Part shown: positions 17,602 to 25,143 of the stretch, in pieces
Numbering within the stretch: position 1 is the first letter of the stretch
Layout: each line of letters opens with the position of its first letter
Assembly: GCF_000426585.1 (NCBI RefSeq)
Contig: NZ_AUFQ01000021.1
Location: 1 to 50,496 of the forward strand
Reading direction: 5' to 3'
Length of the DNA: 50,496 nucleotides
DNA from: Segatella baroniae DSM 16972 = JCM 13447
Lineage (GTDB): Bacteria; Bacteroidota; Bacteroidia; Bacteroidales; Bacteroidaceae
The notes under the pieces: model-generated
Told to the model about the DNA's origin: nothing
What the model saw: only the letters and a program-made list of their open reading frames with translations
Database searches by the model: none
Made by a program: the position numbers and the translations under genes

Positions 17602-18576
17602 TCAACGAATCGCTGCCAAAAGAAAAGCCTTGCCCAACTTGCTTTTCAGCGCCTTTCTGAAAACAACATACTTTGTGGTGTAATTCTTCTCCGGCAAGGG
17701 GAAAAGACCATGTTCTTTCAAATTGTTTATAGCTTGTTCCAAATGCTTGCCGCTATGCGTAAGCCGGATTACATTATATAAATAGTCCATGGACAATTGG
17801 GCGACGCGTCTTTCCAACGCTTCCGACTCCACATTAGGTAGGGTTGTCGACAAGTCACACAGCCTGCGGATTACTTCTACAGAATTGTTCAGACGCTGAA
17901 TCTTGCTCATTTTATCCGTCTTGTGTGTCAGAGATCCATTGCGTTGACGATAATAATAAGCCTTGGCTTCCGTATAATAAACCTCTTTTGTAGAGAGTAG
18001 CAATTTGGTGGTGTACTCTTCGTCTTCGGCGTATGTCAACTCTTCGGAAAAAATCAAGCTACAGCCCAGCACCCTTTTGACAAGATAGTTGCAAACAGAG
18101 GCTTTCAGGTTGAACGACTTCATATACTCGCTGCCACTAACGGGCCCGTTCATGTCAAGAGCATAATCGCTCGCCTCGTTGTCCGTAGGTTCGAATCGAA
18201 CCATGTCCGCATCTGTTCGTTTGGCGATTTGCACGCAATGGTCGTAAGCCACAGGAATCAAGTAGTCGTCGGCGTCTATAAACTGAATATACTTGCCCGA
18301 AGCCACTTTCATCCCCAAGTTGCGGGCTGCGGACGTTCCCTTGTTCTTACACCTTATATATATAAGGAGGTCTTGAAATTCCATCAGGTCGTCCAAAGGA
18401 GATATGTCACTTCCGTCGTCCACAATGATTATCTCGCGCTCTTCTGGCGAGAGTCGCAATTTCAGGATACTCTCCACGCACTCCTTCAGGATTGTCGTGG
18501 ACTCGTTGTAGTAGGGAATGATGAAGCTTACCTTGAAGCTTTCACCATTTTGCGATAAAACCGATTCAGTCTGCAT
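17602..18576 (-). CDS. Glycosyltransferase family 2 protein
   Basis: A 324-aa GT-A fold enzyme. Residues ~15-110 contain the family landmarks VSFIIPYYNESTTILKECVES, EIIIVDDGSD and the metal/nucleotide-binding FIDADDYL (DxD-type). The C-terminal ~200 residues are variable. It lies between two other glycosyltransferase genes in one operon. Its start (18576) falls inside the upstream gene, giving a 49-bp overlap; MQTESVLSQNGESFKVSFIIP leaves a suitable ~14-residue lead before the catalytic domain. Confidence 0.88.
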   Translation of the reverse strand: MQTESVLSQNGESFKVSFIIPYYNESTTILKECVESILKLRLSPEEREIIIVDDGSDISPLDDLMEFQDLLIYIRCKNKGTSAARNLGMKVASGKYIQFIDADDYLIPVAYDHCVQIAKRTDADMVRFEPTDNEASDYALDMNGPVSGSEYMKSFNLKASVCNYLVKRVLGCSLIFSEELTYAEDEEYTTKLLLSTKEVYYTEAKAYYYRQRNGSLTHKTDKMSKIQRLNNSVEVIRRLCDLSTTLPNVESEALERRVAQLSMDYLYNVIRLTHSGKHLEQAINNLKEHGLFPLPEKNYTTKYVVFRKALKSKLGKAFLLAAIR

Positions 18577-19421
18577 AACCTTTCAAGACCAAACAAATGT
18601 AATATTGATAATTTAAGCGTTCCATGATAGGGGAGGACGGGCAGCTTCAACACCTCGTCCCCCAACTCAAACAAATCCAGCTGGATGTTCAGGCAACACT
18701 TGTAAAAGTCCCTGTTGGAAATCTCGTTCAGCACCGCTATCTGGCTGTCCAGCAGATGGGCTACATCTTCTGTTGTCGCCTTGGCCGTAATCCCCGCGCC
18801 ATTCCAGGTGTAGTGGTATAGACCTTGCGAGGTAGTCATGGTTTTGCGACACAGCTTGAGCAAAGCCGGCAGAACGGCGACGTCTTCAAAGTTCTGGTTC
18901 AGTGGGAATCTGACGGTTTCAAAAACATGCCGTCTGAAGACCTTGTTCCACATGTAGGCATGCCGATACGCCTTGTTTTCCAGCCAAAAGGCAGCAAAGG
19001 AGTCATACGTCCGAGACGTCAGTCGGTTTAAACGCGCCAGCCGGTCATGCCCCTCTTTCTCAATATATGAAAACTCTACCATGTCAATCGTTGGGTCTCG
19101 AAGGAGCGGCGACATTACTTCCTTGTAGGTGGAAGGTTCCAAATAATCATCGGAATCCACAAAGGTAATGAAATCGCCCGACGCCAATTCCAGTCCGTGG
19201 TTTCTGGCCGCACTCAGTCCCGCATGCCGTTGGGCCACGTATATCATGCGGGGAACATTTGTCGCCAACCGGCGGCATAGCGTCTCACACTGTGGATTCG
19301 TCGACCCGTCGTTGACAATGATGATTTCCGTTTCGTCAACCCCCTGTTCGGCAACACTCATGACGCAGCGCTCCAAGGTTGCGGCGGTGTCATATACAGG
19401 TATGATAACGGATAGTTTCAT
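18528..19421 (-). CDS. Glycosyltransferase family 2 protein
   Basis: A 297-aa GT-A enzyme. The start at 19421 gives MKLSVIIPVYDTAATLERCV directly, as in most GT2 proteins; the 26 extra codons upstream are not needed and would overlap the promoter box. Landmarks are EIIIVNDGSTN (~37), SAARNHGLELASGDFITFVDSDDYLEP (~75-105). It is the first gene of the three-gene glycosyltransferase operon and overlaps the next by 49 bp. The -7 box lies only 4 bases before the ATG, so the mRNA is probably leaderless. Confidence 0.88.
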   Translation of the reverse strand: MKLSVIIPVYDTAATLERCVMSVAEQGVDETEIIIVNDGSTNPQCETLCRRLATNVPRMIYVAQRHAGLSAARNHGLELASGDFITFVDSDDYLEPSTYKEVMSPLLRDPTIDMVEFSYIEKEGHDRLARLNRLTSRTYDSFAAFWLENKAYRHAYMWNKVFRRHVFETVRFPLNQNFEDVAVLPALLKLCRKTMTTSQGLYHYTWNGAGITAKATTEDVAHLLDSQIAVLNEISNRDFYKCCLNIQLDLFELGDEVLKLPVLPYHGTLKLSILHLFGLERLCRLNRFYRKMVKASR

Positions 19422-19425
19422 GGGG

Positions 19426-19433
19426 CAAAGATA
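19426..19433 (-). promoter_or_regulatory. -7 box (TATCTTTG) of the glycosyltransferase operon, leaderless type
   Basis: Minus-strand TATCTTTG (19433 to 19426) is separated from the ATG at 19421 by only CCCC. Because transcription usually starts a few bases after this box, the first base of the mRNA should fall at or next to the start codon. Confidence 0.55.
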
Positions 19434-19474
19434 ACAAAAATACACGAACGAACCATGTTTCGACATTCTTTTAT

Positions 19475-19482
19475 TATCTTTG
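19475..19482 (+). promoter_or_regulatory. -7 box (TATCTTTG) of the RluA-type gene, leaderless type
   Basis: TATCTTTG at 19475-19482 is followed by 6 bases and then ATG at 19489. The divergent glycosyltransferase operon has the same arrangement 50 bases away, so both halves of this 67-bp gap seem to drive leaderless mRNAs. Confidence 0.55.
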
Positions 19483-19488
19483 CAGGCT

Positions 19489-20379
19489 ATGAAGACCAAT
19501 AGAAATACTCAATCCAACGATTATGAGCGATATGTCGTGCAGGAACCCTTCCCGTTGTTGGAATGGTTGCTTGCCCATCTGCATGAGAGCAAGTCCAAAA
19601 TCAAGGCCACGCTCAAAGGTGGGGGCATAAAGGTCAACGGCAAGATAGTCACACAGTTTGACTACCCCTTGACGGAGGGCATGAAGATTTCTGTCAGCAA
19701 GAGCAAGCGCAACGACATGTTCAAGAGTCGTTACGTGAAAATCGTCTACGAAGACCGCCATCTGCTCGTCATCGAAAAAAACATCGGAATCCTCTCGATG
19801 GCCGGCGGTCATTCGTCGCTTACGGTCAAAGCCGTATTGGATAACTACCTGCACAAAAGCCGACAAAATTGCACTGCTCATGTCGTACACAGACTGGATC
19901 GCGACACCAGTGGTCTCATGATATATGCCAAGGACATCCAGACGGAACAACTCCTGGAACATGATTGGCACAATGTCGTCTATGACCGCAGGTATGTCGC
20001 CGTCGTATCGGGTGAGGTGGAAAACGACGAAGGCACCATCGCCAACTGGCTCAAGGACAACCGGGCCTATATCACGTTCTCTTCGCCGGTGGACAATGGG
20101 GGCAAGTATGCCGTCACCCATTTTCGTGTTCTCAAGCGGAGTCCCTATCACAGCTTGGTCGAATATCGACTTGAGACAGGGCGGAAGAATCAAATACGTG
20201 TGCATAGTGCGGACATGGGCCATCCCGTCTGCGGCGACACCAAATATGGGAACGGCGACGATCCTTGTGGACGCCTGTGTCTCCACGCCTACGTACTATG
20301 CTTTTATCATCCCATCACGCATGAGCGAATGGAGTTCGATGCCCCCATCCCTCCTGCGTTCATGAAAGTCTTTAAGTAA
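19489..20379 (+). CDS. RluA-family pseudouridine synthase
   Basis: A 296-aa enzyme that isomerises uridine to pseudouridine in RNA. An S4-like RNA-binding segment (residues ~20-75, with SKSKIKATLKGGGIKVNGK) precedes the catalytic domain. The catalytic motif HRLDRDTSG places the active Asp at about residue 137; later landmarks are ETGRKNQIRVH (~225) and GDTKYG. ATG 19489 is chosen over an in-frame TTG at 19480, because the latter lies inside the -7 box. Which rRNA or tRNA position it modifies cannot be told from the sequence. Confidence 0.93.
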   Translation: MKTNRNTQSNDYERYVVQEPFPLLEWLLAHLHESKSKIKATLKGGGIKVNGKIVTQFDYPLTEGMKISVSKSKRNDMFKSRYVKIVYEDRHLLVIEKNIGILSMAGGHSSLTVKAVLDNYLHKSRQNCTAHVVHRLDRDTSGLMIYAKDIQTEQLLEHDWHNVVYDRRYVAVVSGEVENDEGTIANWLKDNRAYITFSSPVDNGGKYAVTHFRVLKRSPYHSLVEYRLETGRKNQIRVHSADMGHPVCGDTKYGNGDDPCGRLCLHAYVLCFYHPITHERMEFDAPIPPAFMKVFK

Positions 20380-20398
20380 TAGAGTTGCTTGTTTTGTT

Positions 20399-20551
20399 AT
20401 GAATTCCAGTATAACTTATTTCATCTACATCCTCGTAGCCGTAGTCGTGGGGGTGTTTGTCGTCAAGAAGGTGACCGGCTGCTTGATAAAAAGCATTCTT
20501 GCCTTCCTGATTCTTGCCATTCTGGTCGTCCTTTACTATATGAATGCCTGA
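20399..20551 (+). CDS. Small conserved membrane protein (50 aa)
   Basis: A short gene 19 bases after the pseudouridine synthase stop. It encodes two hydrophobic segments (residues ~5-22, YFIYILVAVVVGVFVV, and ~29-47, LIKSILAFLILAILVVLYY) separated by KKVTGC. Similar very small 'VxKKxxGCLIK' membrane proteins occur in Bacteroides and Prevotella, as far as I recall, with no known function. Its stop codon lies only two bases from the stop of the convergent TonB-dependent receptor gene. Confidence 0.7.
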   Translation: MNSSITYFIYILVAVVVGVFVVKKVTGCLIKSILAFLILAILVVLYYMNA

Positions 20552-20553
20552 GG

Positions 20554-22932
20554 TCAGAAGTCGAATCTTATCTTCGCGTTGACCCTCCGTCCTGTCAGAT
20601 AGTTGGGGATGGCGTATTGAACGTTGCTCACGTCTGTGATCCAATAGTAGCTGTTCACGTTGTTGACGCCAAAGAGGTTGAGCCCTTCCAGGCTCAGCCA
20701 GATGTCCTTGAGCACCGACTTCCTCTCACGAAATTGATTGTTGTAGAGCCGGTAACTGACCCCCAAGTCCACACGCTTGTAGGCGGGCGCCCTGAAGTTG
20801 GTGGCTTCCAGTTCACGGTGTGGCGCAAAGAAGGGCAGTCCGTCCGTATACACCAGGTTCAGGCTGGCCTTCCATCTGTCGGTCATGGGGAAGTAGTCTG
20901 TAAAAAAGAGATTGACGGAATACCGCTGGTCGGTCGGCAGGACGACTCTCTTGCCATCCAGCTTCATCCCGGTGCTCATCAGTGACACGCTGAGCCACGA
21001 ATCAGTCTCTGGCACAAACTCTCCATACAGCTTCAAGTCCAGCCCCGCCGTATGTCCTTTCCCTTGATTTGAACCATAGTAGACCACTTTCACATTGTTT
21101 ACAGAATAGGGTGTCATTCGGTCCAAAGCCTTGTAATAGGCTTCGGCTGAGAATCTGTATTTGCGGTTTCTGATGATGAAGCGATTCTCGTAGCCCAGAA
21201 TCAGGTGGATTGAACGCTGGCTTTCTATTTTCCGATTCAGCCCGATGCGGGCAACACCGCCCACCATCGCGGTATCCTTCAACTCCTTGTAGAACGGCGC
21301 TTGATAATACACGCCGGCTGCCAGGCGGAATGTGCTGTTGGGTGAAAAGGCCGGGACGACGCCCAAGGCGACACGAGGACTGACGATAGTCTCCTTGTTG
21401 TAGTTCCAGTATCCCATCCGAATGCCGTAGTTGAGCGTGAAATACGTTTCTTGCGAGGCGTCCGTAAACCGATAGGTGTCCTGCAAGTAGACTTCCGTTC
21501 TCCGTGAGCGCAACTCATTCTTGCCGCTGACGGCATAAATCATGTTCAGGTCTTTCCCCGTGTGGGGCAGACTGTAGCCGGCGGAGTCTCTCATCTCATA
21601 CTCATTGGCATTTTCCTTGATGTGTTCCCATTTCTGCGACACCGCCGCCTGAACGTCGTGTCTGGACGTCTTGTTCCGATACATCAGTTTCAACGCCCCC
21701 ACACGGGCCGTCAGATAGTCACGGGAATGTTCAAAATAGGTTCCGACCGCGATGTCGTTGCCCAAGCTCGTCTGTTGGAGCCAATATTGCCCCTCGATGT
21801 CGTAGGCTTCCTGTTCGCGAGTGGAGTAGGCCGAAGCCAAAAGCGACAGGGAAGCACCCTTCCCCCAGTACCTTGTAAGGGCCACGCTGCCGAAATAAGT
21901 GGTGAACAAGTCTTTCTCCTGTCCATTGAAATACACCTTGAATTTCAGCGCGTTGTCCATTGTCCCGAAGGCCGTGTTCCGACTCTCCGGAATGAAGGTG
22001 TAATGGCTGTCGTTGACATTGCCGACGAGACTCAGCTCCCACCGCCGGTTGGGGTAATACTTCAGGAATGTCTGGTAGTCCAAATGCCGAGGATGGTATT
22101 CACCGCTGTTGTCGAGTGTACCCAGCAGGTATCGGTTGGTCTTGTATCTGACGCTGTTGAGCCACGTCAGTTTCTTTGTCGCCAAGCCCAGGTAGGCGTC
22201 GCCCCCCAGCAGACTTGCGGTCAAAGCGCCTTCGACGCGGCCCGGTTTCAACGTCTTGTATTGTATGTCGAGCGCCGACGACATCTGGTCGCCGTACTTC
22301 GTTTCAAATCCACCGGTGGAGAAACCAATCCGGTCGACCATGTAGGGGTTGATGATCGACAGTCCCTCCTGTTGTCCCGACCTGACGAGGAACGGGCGAT
22401 AGACCTCCACGTCATTCAGAAAGACCACATTCTCGTTGAAGGAGCCGCCTCTGACATTGTATTGAGAGGACAACTCGTCGTGACTGCTGACACCCGGCTG
22501 CGTCTGTATCAGGCTTTCCACAGCATTGCCGCTTGCCGAGGCCTGAAACCGCATGTCCCGGCTTTTCAGTTCCTGGCTTTGCGACGTCTGAATCTTCTGC
22601 CCCTCGACCACAACCTCCGCCAACGCTTCGTTGGGTTGCAATACGATCTGCAGCGTCTGCTTCCCCCTGGGCCTTCGCAACACCTTCGTCCTGGGCTTAT
22701 AGCCCAGCAAGGAGAATCTGACGGACACGCTGTCAGCGCTTTGCAACGTCATGCTGAAGTTGCCGTGGATTGTCGTGAACACCGTTTTGCCCTGGCTTGC
22801 GACCGAAACCATCGCAAACTCCAAGCCGTTCATGTCTTCATCCAGCACGCGTCCCTGCAAAGTGAATTGCTGTGCCGAAGTCGGCAGGACGCTCAAGGCG
22901 AGAAAGACAATCAATGCGAACAGCTGTTTCAT
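20554..22932 (-). CDS. TonB-dependent receptor with N-terminal carboxypeptidase-regulatory-like domain
   Basis: A 792-aa outer-membrane beta-barrel transporter. The start at 22932 gives a signal peptide MKQLFALIVFLALSVLPTSAQ. Residues ~22-110 form the carboxypeptidase D regulatory-like domain (FTLQGRVLDEDMNGLEFAMVSV). The plug follows (~125-240) with ESLIQTQPGVSSHDELSSQYNVRGG and the SGGFETKYGDQMSSAL region, and the remainder is barrel, ending in the typical RVNAKIRFDF strand with a terminal Phe. It lacks an adjacent SusD-like lipoprotein gene, so it is not a SusCD pair; the ligand is unknown. It lies 30 bases after maf and is probably the last gene of the kdsC-maf unit. Confidence 0.92.
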   Translation of the reverse strand: MKQLFALIVFLALSVLPTSAQQFTLQGRVLDEDMNGLEFAMVSVASQGKTVFTTIHGNFSMTLQSADSVSVRFSLLGYKPRTKVLRRPRGKQTLQIVLQPNEALAEVVVEGQKIQTSQSQELKSRDMRFQASASGNAVESLIQTQPGVSSHDELSSQYNVRGGSFNENVVFLNDVEVYRPFLVRSGQQEGLSIINPYMVDRIGFSTGGFETKYGDQMSSALDIQYKTLKPGRVEGALTASLLGGDAYLGLATKKLTWLNSVRYKTNRYLLGTLDNSGEYHPRHLDYQTFLKYYPNRRWELSLVGNVNDSHYTFIPESRNTAFGTMDNALKFKVYFNGQEKDLFTTYFGSVALTRYWGKGASLSLLASAYSTREQEAYDIEGQYWLQQTSLGNDIAVGTYFEHSRDYLTARVGALKLMYRNKTSRHDVQAAVSQKWEHIKENANEYEMRDSAGYSLPHTGKDLNMIYAVSGKNELRSRRTEVYLQDTYRFTDASQETYFTLNYGIRMGYWNYNKETIVSPRVALGVVPAFSPNSTFRLAAGVYYQAPFYKELKDTAMVGGVARIGLNRKIESQRSIHLILGYENRFIIRNRKYRFSAEAYYKALDRMTPYSVNNVKVVYYGSNQGKGHTAGLDLKLYGEFVPETDSWLSVSLMSTGMKLDGKRVVLPTDQRYSVNLFFTDYFPMTDRWKASLNLVYTDGLPFFAPHRELEATNFRAPAYKRVDLGVSYRLYNNQFRERKSVLKDIWLSLEGLNLFGVNNVNSYYWITDVSNVQYAIPNYLTGRRVNAKIRFDF

Positions 22933-22962
22933 AAGGTCTTGGTCTGCTGTGGTCATGGTTGG

Positions 22963-23532
22963 TTACAGTAGTTTCATCTCTTCGTAGATTCGTTGCACGG
23001 GCAGTCCCATCACATTGTAGAAACTTCCCTCCAGATTCGTGACGCCGATGTAGCCTATCCACTCCTGTATGCCATAGGCACCGGCCTTGTCGAATGGCTG
23101 ACAATCGCGGATGTAGCGGTCTATCTCCTCGTCGGACAGTTCCTTGAAGGTCACCCGGGTCGTGACGCCGAACGACCGCCGAGCCTTCTTCGTCATGAGG
23201 CACACCCCCGTAGTCACCAGATGCGTCCGTCCGCTGAGCCGCCGCAGCATGCCGAAAGCTTCGGCGGCGTCATGCGGTTTGCCCAGTATGCAGTCGTCCA
23301 CGATGACCACCGTGTCGGCCGTAATCAGTAGTTCGTCTTCATCAAGGTCGTCATGATACGCATCGGCCTTCTTCTTGGCGATGTGCAGAGGCACCTCCCG
23401 ACTCTCCAAACCAGCCGGGTATGATTCGTCGATGTCGGGCTTTACGTTTACGCAAAAATCCAATCCCAGCCCCGCAAGCAACTCTTTGCGCCTCGGGGAA
23501 TGACTTGCCAGTACGATTCGTTTGAATTTCAT
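22963..23532 (-). CDS. maf: Maf-family nucleotide pyrophosphatase
   Basis: A 189-aa protein of standard Maf length. Family landmarks are the N-terminal LASHSPRRKELLAGLG (SxSxRRxE), an ITADTVVIVDDCILGKP segment containing the catalytic Asp, and the C-terminal YGIQEWIGYIGVTNLEGSFYNVMGLPV. Maf proteins hydrolyse non-canonical or modified nucleoside triphosphates to monophosphates. It lies 76 bases after kdsC and 30 bases before the TonB-dependent receptor, on the same strand. Confidence 0.96.
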   Translation of the reverse strand: MKFKRIVLASHSPRRKELLAGLGLDFCVNVKPDIDESYPAGLESREVPLHIAKKKADAYHDDLDEDELLITADTVVIVDDCILGKPHDAAEAFGMLRRLSGRTHLVTTGVCLMTKKARRSFGVTTRVTFKELSDEEIDRYIRDCQPFDKAGAYGIQEWIGYIGVTNLEGSFYNVMGLPVQRIYEEMKLL

Positions 23533-23608
23533 AAATGTTTCATTTTACAGTATGCTGCAACATGCTGGTTTGCAGAAAATTGAAAAGCCGGCACGCCGGT
23601 GTGCTTCC

Positions 23609-24127
23609 TCACCATCCGAAGGCCACTTCGCCGTCGAGCCACTTGCTTTGAGCCCGCAACACTTGTTCCAAAACGTCGCGACCGACTCCGTGTCCGCCGT
23701 CGCGCCCGCTCACATAGCAGCAGATTTGCTTGATGTCGGGGCAGGCGTCGGCCGGGCAACAGGCGCACCCCACCTCACGCATGACTTCATAATCGGGAAT
23801 GTCGTCGCCGACATACAGAATCTGTTCGTCGGCCAACGAATACTTCTGCTTGAACTGACGATACGCAACCGTCTTGACCGCGCATCCCATATAGATGTCG
23901 GTCATGCCCAATCCCTCGTACCGTTTTCTGACAGCTTCCGTCTTTCCACCTGTCAAAATCGCGACCCGAAGCCCCTGTTTCACCGCCAGCTGTATGGCAT
24001 AGCCGTCCTTGATGTTGACGGTTCGCAGAGGTTCGCCGCTGGAAGCCAGCGTGATGGTCTCGGCGGAAAGTACGCCGTCGACATCGAAAACGACCGCCCG
24101 TATTTTGCTTAAGTCGTAATTGATCAT
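23609..24127 (-). CDS. kdsC: KdsC-like HAD phosphatase (3-deoxy-D-manno-octulosonate 8-phosphate phosphatase)
   Basis: A 172-aa HAD phosphatase of the C0 (capless, tetrameric) type. The DxD nucleophile motif is [10 protein letters not shown] (Asp15, Asp17), followed by the family segment [25 protein letters not shown] and the metal-binding [12 protein letters not shown]. It removes phosphate from KDO-8-P in lipopolysaccharide inner-core synthesis. Start 24127 is preferred to the ATG at 24157, which falls in or before the -7 box. It is probably co-transcribed with maf. Confidence 0.92.
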   Translation of the reverse strand: MINYDLSKIRAVVFDVDGVLSAETITLASSGEPLRTVNIKDGYAIQLAVKQGLRVAILTGGKTEAVRKRYEGLGMTDIYMGCAVKTVAYRQFKQKYSLADEQILYVGDDIPDYEVMREVGCACCPADACPDIKQICCYVSGRDGGHGVGRDVLEQVLRAQSKWLDGEVAFGW

Positions 24128-24144
24128 CCGTTTTGCTTTTCTTG

Positions 24145-24152
24145 CAAAGTTA
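24145..24152 (-). promoter_or_regulatory. -7 promoter box (TAACTTTG) for kdsC
   Basis: Minus-strand TAACTTTG (24152 to 24145), 17 bases before the ATG at 24127. Confidence 0.5.
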
Positions 24153-24326
24153 GACATAATAAATCAAAAACTCGCATGAACGAAACGAGAATCATTTGCG
24201 CAGGAAATAAATTGTCAAAGGTTTTTACAAATCACCCTGGAAAAGTGCCGTTGTTTTTGACAAAACCGACACTCGCTCGAAATGATGCCGTATTTTTGAA
24301 TCACAGCAACGCGTTGTAAATCAGTC

Positions 24327-24502
24327 ATTTGGCTGCGAATACTCGGCAAAAGCACCGCCGTGTGTTCGCCGAAGCAGCCCTTTGGCGCCGCAAAAGGGCT
24401 GCTTTTGCCCGCAGAAAGCATGACGTTCCGCTCGTGTTCGCTTGCTTTTGGACGCGTAAAAAGCGGCAAATCGGCCTCAGAAAAGTCATCTTTTCTCATT
24501 TA
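24327..24502. repeat. Phased array of degenerate 22-bp units (about 8 units)
   Basis: Units fall at 24327, 24349, 24371, 24393, 24415, 24437, 24459 and 24481, exactly 22 bp apart. Most begin with AAAG or a near variant (AAAGCACCGC, GAAGCAGCCC, AAAGGGCTGC, AAAGCATGAC, AAAAGCGGCA, AAAAGTCATC), and several have TTTT at unit positions 10-14. Two adjacent units form a perfect 12-bp hairpin (24372-24383 with 24393-24404). The array lies in a 515-bp gene-free gap between kdsC and the AraC-type gene; no ORF there looks real. Confidence 0.7.
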
Positions 24503-24606
24503 TTCCCGGTCCAAGCACCGTCTTCCCGTTGAACTCGCGTGGAATAAAAGCTGTTTTGACAGGAAATCAGAGCACTGTTTTTTATGAATTTTTTTTAATG
24601 AAATAC

Positions 24607-24637
24607 TTGACAGTTACATCGTTTTTGGTTATATTTG
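24607..24637 (+). promoter_or_regulatory. Promoter of the AraC-type regulator/DPP III unit
   Basis: TTG at 24607-24609 and TATATTTG at 24630-24637 are separated by 20 bases, matching the Bacteroidota -33/-7 arrangement. The ATG is 35 bases downstream. Confidence 0.75.
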
Positions 24638-24672
24638 CAACATCAAAGGCGGGATTCTAAATAGGATTGATT

Positions 24673-25143
24673 ATGGCAAAGTATAATATCATAGAAAAGA
24701 CCGAGAAGGAAGCGGTTTACCGCACGCTGATTAGTCCGAAGCTGATGGACGGGCTTAAAGAGAGAATCTTGGACGTAATCCTCATTCAGAAGAAGTACAA
24801 GGACAAGGATTACTCGGCCAAACGACTGGCCGAAGACCTCGGAACCAACACCCGTTACATCTCCGCCGTGGTCAACGTCCGCTTCCACATGAACTATACG
24901 GCCTTTGTCAATAAATTCAGAATCGAAGAGGCCATGTCGCTGCTGCGCGACAAGCGTTACAAAGACTTGAACATGGAGGACATCTCCGACATCGTGGGCT
25001 TTTCCAACCGGCAGTCTTTCTACGCCTCTTTCTTCAAACAGAACGGATGTACGCCGCGCGACTACAAGGTGCAACACCAGACTTCAGGCGAATCGAAGCC
25101 GAAGAAACGCGGTCGAAAGCCGAAGACTTCAAACGAAAAATGA
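24673..25143 (+). CDS. AraC-type helix-turn-helix transcriptional regulator
   Basis: A 156-aa DNA-binding protein without a recognised sensor domain. Residues ~45-140 hold two helix-turn-helix units of the AraC class: YSAKRLAEDLGTNTRYISAVVN, and NMEDISDIVGFSNRQSFYASFFKQNGCTPRDYK, the second being the family signature. The C-terminal tail ends KPKKRGRKPKTSNEK, an AT-hook-like basic patch. ATG 24673 is preferred to an in-frame TTG two codons earlier. The stop overlaps the start of the dipeptidyl peptidase gene as ATGA, which implies translational coupling. Confidence 0.88.
   Translation: MAKYNIIEKTEKEAVYRTLISPKLMDGLKERILDVILIQKKYKDKDYSAKRLAEDLGTNTRYISAVVNVRFHMNYTAFVNKFRIEEAMSLLRDKRYKDLNMEDISDIVGFSNRQSFYASFFKQNGCTPRDYKVQHQTSGESKPKKRGRKPKTSNEK

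Noticed and set aside
21562..22971. 469-codon plus-strand frame over the TonB-dependent receptor
   Set aside because: Antisense to a well-supported receptor gene; no motifs or start signals of its own.
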